Part shown: positions 20,327 to 20,629 of the stretch, one piece after another | How positions within the stretch are numbered: position 1 is the stretch's first letter | Layout: each line of letters starts with the position of its first letter | IMG/VR virus record: IMGVR_UViG_3300049217_000180 | Location: 1 to 20,629 of that record | DNA: 20,629 nucleotides | Origin: a virus | Reading direction: 5' to 3' (one strand) | Translations under genes and position numbers: made by a program | Notes under the pieces: model-generated | Told to the model about the DNA's origin: nothing | Databases searched by the model: none | The model's input: the letters and a program-made list of their open reading frames with translations, nothing else

Positions 20327-20629
20327 CTCAACTAAGTCGTCATCCTGAGTCCAGTCTGCCACGTCCGGCCTTTCGGCGCGGGCATCAATCGGAATAGCGG
20401 TCACGTCGCCGCGCAGCCCGGTCACGTCGCCGCGCAGCCCGGTCACGTCGCCGCTCAGCGCGGTCACGTCGCCGCGCAGCCCGGTCACGTTGCCGCTCAT
20501 CCAGGTCACGTCGCCGCGCAGCCCGGTCACGTCGCCGCTCAGCGCGGTCACGTCGCCGCGCAGCCCGGTCACGTTGCCGCGCAGCCCGGTCACGTTGCCG
20601 CTCATCGCGGTCACGTTGCCGCTCATCCA
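20318..20629 (-). CDS. Heptapeptide-repeat protein, N-terminal part beyond window
   Basis: The frame is open to the window edge; an ATG at 20626 exists, but the codon before it (Trp) continues the repeat, so the gene is probably longer. The visible 104 codons consist of eleven heptads of the form (L/M)(R/S)G(D/N)VT(G/A/W), such as LRGDVTG and MSGNVTG. A non-repeat tail follows, IPIDARAERPDVADWTQDDDLVEST. Regular Leu/Met, Gly and Val spacing predicts a beta-solenoid-like stack, comparable to pentapeptide-repeat proteins but with a period of seven. Similar LxGDVxG repeat proteins occur in phages and bacteria without assigned function. It is the first visible gene of the minus-strand unit. Confidence 0.65.
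   Translation of the reverse strand, partial: WMSGNVTAMSGNVTGLRGNVTGLRGDVTALSGDVTGLRGDVTWMSGNVTGLRGDVTALSGDVTGLRGDVTGLRGDVTAIPIDARAERPDVADWTQDDDLVEST
20400..20629 (-). repeat. Eleven tandem 21-bp units coding the heptapeptide repeats
   Basis: Units begin at 20400 and every 21 bp after (the last lacks 1 base at the window edge). Each starts gtcacgt and varies at a few fixed sites. The three-unit blocks 20421-20483 and 20505-20567 are identical over 63 bp, showing higher-order duplication. There are no spacers, so this is not a CRISPR array. Confidence 0.95.

Noticed and set aside
20400-20629. CRISPR-like array from regular 21-bp repeats
   Set aside because: Units are contiguous with no spacers and are in frame with a coding sequence.

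Overview
The window is part of the late region of a tailed phage or prophage with a contractile (myovirus-type) tail. It has a tail sheath, a tail tube, a tape measure and a full P2/Mu-type baseplate set (gpD, gpV, gpW and gpJ-like, plus a LysM protein), then a lysis cassette. No integrase, terminase, portal, capsid or host gene is in view, so lytic phage and prophage cannot be told apart. The sequence is GC-rich and the genes are packed tightly, with many ATGA or TAATG junctions. The host is most likely a Gram-negative bacterium, because there is an Rz/Rz1-like spanin pair. An alphaproteobacterial, perhaps Acetobacteraceae, host is only a weak impression from remembered relatives of the small hub proteins.

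Left module (1-3103, plus strand): the 3' end of a beta-rich structural gene; an SGNH-type esterase probably attached to the virion; a small coiled-coil/membrane protein of XhlA-like design; a Ser/Thr/Ala-rich Ig-like protein; and a rho-independent terminator. Tail module (3120-15569, plus): sheath, tube, two putative tail-assembly chaperones, an HK97-gp10-like protein, a tape measure with a duplicated proline-rich insert, a hub protein, a small membrane ORF, a LysM protein, hub gpD-like, spike gpV-like, gpW/gp25-like, J-like, a small Cys/His protein, a gpI-like protein with internal repeats, and a glycine-rich tail-fibre adhesin. Lysis module (15612-17296, plus): two small holin-like membrane proteins, Rz-like and Rz1-like spanins, a CxxCxGxG zinc-finger protein and a GH24 lysozyme.

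Downstream on the plus strand (17297-19314) is a 562-residue protein. An N-terminal helix-turn-helix is joined to a putative metallophosphoesterase/nuclease domain resembling the T5 A1 family. It overlaps by 4 bp a small HExxH metallopeptidase. This pair is the least conventional part of the plus-strand operon.

Right edge (19353-20629, minus strand): three genes run towards the late operon. From upstream they are an 11-unit heptapeptide-repeat protein (incomplete at the window edge), a small Cys-rich protein, and a phage Gp37/Gp68 (DUF5131) radical-SAM-like protein. The two junctions between these genes carry near-identical 21-bp elements spanning stop codon and ribosome-binding site. All assignments come from reading motifs and gene order; no database search was run.
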